Shown: positions 59,587 through 64,000 of the stretch, piece after piece
How positions within the stretch are numbered: the first letter of the stretch is position 1
How the letters are laid out: the number at the start of each line of letters is the position of its first letter
Origin: Rattus norvegicus
Lineage: Eukaryota > Chordata > Mammalia > Rodentia > Muridae
NCBI RefSeq assembly: GCF_036323735.1
Contig: NC_086022.1
Coordinates: forward strand, 72,732,702 to 72,796,701
Length of the DNA stretch: 64,000 bases
Direction: 5' to 3'
The notes under the pieces: model-generated
What the model was told of the DNA's origin: nothing
Databases searched by the model: none
What the model saw: only the letters and a program-made list of their open reading frames with translations
Program-made: the position numbers and the translations under genes

Positions 59587-61579
59587 ATGCTGGTAACTGT
59601 GTATAGGAAGTGCTACCTCATAACAGCCCTTTCTAATCTTATTCAACGGGACCATATCAAAAATTCCTAACCTATATTTTACTCCTTAGTTAACATAATT
59701 TGAGGCAAGGTTTATATTTCTCATATAACAAAAGCAGCAGCATCAGAATAATGCCAAAGATTCCAAATAAAACTTCAGAAGCAACCCATAGTATCTAACA
59801 AAATGAATCAGTCATTAGGACATTTCAAAAGTATATTTGGTGTACTATAGTATACACCAAATATATAGGAAAGAGACATTTCCTATAGTCTTCTAACCTT
59901 ACTAACTGTAATACCTTTTGGTGAACTGTAAATGAACTGCTGATTGTCCCTAACATAATTTTATGTTTTTGTGTGATATTGTTAGAAGTTGTCAATCATA
60001 TGTACCTTGAATGTTTTCTAAAGGTTCATATGTTGAAGATGTAAGTCTTGATCCTATTGAGAGACAATAAAACTTTTAAGAAAATATGTACTGGTGTAAA
60101 GTAGGGTCACCTTTAGGTAAACAATAAAAGGGCATTGTAATGTACAAAAATCCTTTTTCTTCCCTACTGGCTTTTGATCTTGTATATCACAACAGGATGC
60201 AAATTAGAGTAAGGGTACTGGAATACTGACCCTTTCCTGTCCTTTGCCTCGTTGTTGGCATATGAGGAATAGACCTATTCTGCTCCCACCATAATGCACT
60301 GTGCTGCCACAAGCCCACAGTCTCCAGGGACTGATACCACAAACCAAAATGAAGTCTTCCTTCTTTCAATTAACACAATATTTTGTCACAATGATGCAAA
60401 GCTGACAATTGAAAAGGGCACAACAAAAACTCAAGGATGAGTTTTAACTCTGATTATAGGGTGAGTTTTGTGTCTTCTTGATACAGATTTTCATGGTATT
60501 TGGATCTTTTAGGTTGGTACAAGGTAATCTCTCTAGAAATGTTCAATGAAACACAGCTCCCTGGGTAGCACCATCTTAAAGTACCAGTTCTTTAAAATAA
60601 TCTTAAAAGACTGATGGTAAATGACAGCTGGTTGCTTTTGTGGGAGCAAATAATGAAGTCTGTGAGACCAATCTTCAGCCCTGCCTTTTATGTTATTGGA
60701 TAGACTATTGTGCATCAGCTTTTCTGTGGAAGCTCTACTTCTTCCCTGGTATTCCTTCTCACAAAGTTCCCACCTTTAGAGACTGAAGTGTGGGCTGTGT
60801 TTTAGTCTATAACCATTTCATTTCTGTGACTTTTAGGTCTTCAAAGATAAAAGACATGATTGCCTACTTATTGCCTGCTTACATACATTCACTAAATTAA
60901 ACAACAAACCCTGAACAGAAGACATTAAGCTTTAAGCTTAAAAGTGAATTGGAGGTGTGAGCAGGGTTGGAAGGAGGAGGCATGGGATGAGCTAGAGGGA
61001 GAAAGAGAAAGTGATATATTAGAATTTAAAAATTAGAGTCCAGGGGAAGTGATCCTTCAGGGAGCAGGAATAGTGGTATAAAAGAAGTGGCAGGACAGGA
61101 ATTAATTTGATTTATCATGTGTAACAGTTTGCATCATCTTTAGTGAATTAGAAGCACAAATGATTTCCCTCTAAGATTGTAGACAAGTTCCATATGTTCA
61201 TATTTACCATTTATTCGTAACCAAGAGTAATAGCCAATGTGTTAAGGCCATGAAAACTAAAGGTCACATAAATCAAAAATAAATGCAATTATTTTAAAAT
61301 ATTTAATAAGCAAAGCTCACAGTGAAGTATCTAGAACTAAAAGGCAGTATTGGAAAGTTTGAAAGTTTCAAAAGTAATATATATTATGCATATATGTGCA
61401 TATTAAGATCACTTACAACAAGGGCACGACAGACTTATTACAGAAATAACTCGATGGATGTCAAAACCAATTTTGATTTAACTTTTGCCTAACTAAGAGA
61501 AGTCTTACAGCATTCAGGGGAAAGACTAGGATAGCTCAGCAAGTGATATTTTCAGAGTGTGGTGTGTTTTTGTGTGTGT
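59587..61579. other. No recognisable gene
   Basis: AT-rich; contains a short hairpin (59832-59865) and a purine-rich patch near 60960-61010 that could be an eroded L1 end. Confidence 0.5.
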
Positions 61580-61785
61580 TTGTTGGGGGTTGGTGTTTGC
61601 TAGGGATTGAACCCAGAGCTTTACATGTGCTAGGCACATCTCTGAAGTATATTCCCAGCCCTCTGTTCAGTTTTCATGATTGGTGAGGGTGTTTCACTAA
61701 ATTATCCATGCTGACCTTTAACTTGTTCTCTACCCTCAGTGTGATGAGTAGCTCATGCATACCACCTAGCCAGGCTGACTGCAAG
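61580..61785 (-). mobile_element. B4-family SINE (ID-like plus B1-like halves), antisense
   Basis: Left half GCTAGGGATTGAACCCAGAG is ID-like; right half (GTTTCACTAAATTATCCATG ... CCAGGCTGACTGCAAGC) is B1-like. The fusion is the hallmark of B4. Confidence 0.75.
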
Positions 61786-61864
61786 CATTTAAAGGAGAAA
61801 GTTGTGAAAGCCTCTGTCTGTGAATGAGGGTTGGGATAAGCAATGCACAGGTTAAAAAATAGTC

Positions 61865-62055
61865 AGAAGCACTTCTTGGCATTGTTGTACGTGAATATTA
61901 GGGAATGGGTGGTTGAGTGGGGGAGCACCCTCATAGAGGCAGGGGATGGGGGGATAGGGAAGCTGGAGAGGGGAATCTTTAAAGGGGGATAACATTTGAA
62001 ATGTAAATAAATAAAATTAATAATAATAATAGTAATAATAATAAATAAAAACTGG
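61865..62055 (+). mobile_element. Old L1 3' end with an (AAT)n tail
   Basis: GGGGGAGCACCCTCATAGAG, a G-rich tract, GATAACATTTGAAATGTAAA and a tail grown into (AAT)n. A tiny ORF2-like piece (CAATGGAATATTATTCAGCA) follows at about 62075-62125. Confidence 0.7.
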
Positions 62056-62244
62056 GTCATGGCCAAAGCCAAACAATGGAATATTATTCAGCACTTAAAA
62101 GGAAGCAACTCCAGATACACATAATACTGTCAAATTTTATAATTATTCTTAGTTAAACTAATAACACTCCAAAAAAATAGTCAGAAGGAGGTGGTTGGGG
62201 AAGAAGATACACTGAGGATTTGGGAATTGTAAAAACTTAGTGTT

Positions 62245-62342
62245 ATGCTTGCTTTGGCAGTACATATCCTAAAATCAGAATACTACAGAGAAGATTAGCA
62301 CGGCCCTTTGCAAGTATTACATGCAAATTCATGAAGTATGTA
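62245..62342 (+). pseudogene. U6 snRNA retropseudogene
   Basis: TGCTTGCTTTGGCAGTACAT corresponds to the U6 5' end, CAGAGAAGATTAGCACGGCC to the central region and TGCAAATTCATGAAGTATGT to the 3' region. Several substitutions and an A-rich run after the 3' end point to an L1-mobilised dead copy rather than a working Pol III gene. No upstream TATA or PSE element noticed. Confidence 0.88.
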
Positions 62343-62701
62343 AAATAAAATAAAAAGTTTTGATGTGTACTTAGGAAGGTCATACATATGTATAGGTTTG
62401 AGCGCTTCCTCAAATAAGGCCTGAAGGTATCCGAAGAGTTCATCTTCATGTGACCTTCAGGCTTAGTTCAATATCAAGAAAAGTCTACAGCAGATTTGCA
62501 AAAGGCCTAAATCTTGAAAATATGTTCCAAATGGAACCACATGTCCACCAGTTGTTTGACAAATGAACTGTATGATACTCGTATTATTAGAGGAATAAAA
62601 AGATCCCAGTCATAACAGTACAGAAGTTTCTGAAAAATAGAAAACACCCATGGACCTCAGAACCTAAGGAATCTGTGTAGTGAATTCCATTGGCTTCCTT
62701 T

Positions 62702-62785
62702 TTTTTTTTCCGGAGCTGAGGACCAAACCCAGGGCCTTGCGCTTGCTAGGCAAGTGCTCTACCACTGAGCTAAATCCCCAACCCC
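62702..62785 (-). mobile_element. ID SINE, antisense
   Basis: Antisense ID; duplication TCCATTGGCTTCCTT at 62687-62701 and 62786-62800. Confidence 0.96.
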
Positions 62786-62800
62786 TCCATTGGCTTCCTT

Positions 62801-64000
62801 ATAGCAGATCTCATGGGTCAAGGAACACTTTATTATTTCACCTCTTGATGGCAGCATGTCAGGGTGCCACTATATATACCCAGTTGTATTTGACAAATGT
62901 TTCAGATCCATTTAAAGTTATCTGTATAAAAAATGGCTTGAAGATTGTAGTCATAGCAATTCATGGACTCTTGTCACAATAGGAAAGATGTTTCTTGTTT
63001 CTGGAGGAGAAGCATGCCCTGCCCAGCATTCTGCTCATGCTACTAAAGCAGCCATGGCTTGGTAGAAATTCTGTCATTTTCCACTTACAGTCACTACAAC
63101 AAAATAGTTTAAATTCATGATGGGAAATTATGGTTAAATGATACATTTAAGTGACATCTGGTTATTTCTGGAACTTAGAGGTAAATTGGGGACAGAGATT
63201 ATTTAAAAGAAGAACTTTATTATTTTTACTATTTTATAATCTGTTTTCTATAATTTAGTCCTATGAATGAATCTTCATGGGAAGGTGTTCTCTTAATTAA
63301 CCATAAATGAGTGTCACCCTAGAATGGACTGTTTCTGACTTTCAGTGTTTTCACTTCATGTCTTATAAAATCACAGTGAATGTGTAAGCTTTTCTTTGTT
63401 GTGAGGGCTGTTTAGAAGTTCTAAATTACATTGTAATTTTGTCTCAGCATATGAAATATTAGTAAAGTGACACCCTGCAGATGATGGTGACAGTCACCCA
63501 TCATGATAAATTCATTAGCATACTCTATGACATTACCTTGTGACATACCTGATAACAAAGACTTCCATTTAAGCCCATATTAAATTGTCAGAATACTAGT
63601 CTAGCTTTCAGCAGTCATAGTCTCCCTAGGACAACAGATACTGTCATTCTGTTTCCCAAAAGCTTAATGCTCAGCATCTTAAAGGAGATATTTAAATGCA
63701 ATGCACTCTTTCCTTTTACGCTTTCAACAAAGAACAAATAAAACATGGTTCTTTCTAAAGTACATGACCATAAATGATTTTTCCCCATGGATCCAATATC
63801 ACACAAAACGAATGAGATAGCCACAGTGGGCACAAATTTCCTTAGATACCACAAGAGACTTGGACAGCCATTGTCAATGTTCTTTCCTCTTGAGTCCTGG
63901 GAGAGATGCCAAGATCTTGATGCTGTATAAAGTCCTCAGATGAACAAAGACATTCAGTTTGATGTGCTCAGTCCAGAAAAGTACTCACCAGAAGGCAATG
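62801..64000. other. Right edge, no recognisable gene
   Basis: Ordinary AT-rich sequence. On the minus strand a good donor (CTG followed by GTGAGTAC) sits around 63981-63991, so an exon of an antisense gene could enter from beyond the window, but nothing else supports it. Confidence 0.4.

Noticed and set aside
61580..61665. Seventh ID element or tRNA gene
   Set aside because: The adjoining B1-like half shows it is a B4-family fusion SINE; its tRNA-like boxes are eroded.

Overview
The window is mammalian nuclear DNA, almost certainly from a rat (Rattus). It carries six ID SINEs with target-site duplications, rat-type L1 elements including one nearly full-length copy, B1/B2/B3/B4-type SINEs, and long (TG)n, (GAAA)n and polypurine tracts. 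Three intact class II olfactory receptor (OR) genes are the only cellular protein-coding genes I can support. There are no operons, CRISPR arrays or other prokaryotic features. The first receptor closely resembles the OR2F1/OR2F2 group as I remember it, which in human lies in the 7q35 cluster, so the locus is probably the matching rodent OR cluster. That placement is inference; no database was searched.

Layout: 1-7.5 kb is mostly single-copy flank with two antisense ID elements and a possible old LTR. OR gene A is at 7515-8471 (+). From 8.5 to 13.3 kb there are a solo MaLR-type LTR with its 5-bp duplication, a long (TG)n and a 244-nt polypurine tract. A nearly full-length sense L1 fills 13.35-19.40 kb; its ORF1 is intact and its ORF2 is broken. 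A GC-rich array of diverged ~200-257-nt units follows (20.2-21.6 kb), then a 5'-truncated L1 (22.9-24.6 kb). OR gene B is at 27068-28003 (+). From 28 to 42 kb lies a dense patchwork of old L1 pieces in both orientations, one L1 with an ID nested in its tail, one antisense young L1, B3/B4 SINEs and microsatellites. OR gene C is at 42689-43621 (+). From 44 to 64 kb come more SINEs, several L1 generations (including an old L1 with an inverted middle block and a younger L1 at the breakpoint), a U6 snRNA retropseudogene and three further ID elements.

How the genes work together: the three receptors are tandem paralogues on the same strand. Each has an uninterrupted coding exon preceded by a plausible 3' splice site, the usual OR layout of a non-coding 5' exon spliced to one coding exon. 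Genes B and C are the closer pair. They also appear to share a short upstream module (a TAATTG homeodomain-type core, then a possible first exon ending in a donor-like GTGAGT) about 1.9 kb and 5.7 kb upstream of their coding exons. I regard this as the most useful lead in the window.

I found no convincing undescribed system. The unusual items are rearrangement products of retrotransposition (two-tailed L1, inverted L1 block, fold-back repeats), the candidate shared OR promoter/exon, and the GC-rich array. Repeat boundaries without a stated target-site duplication are approximate to a few tens of bases, and old-repeat subfamilies were assigned by eye.
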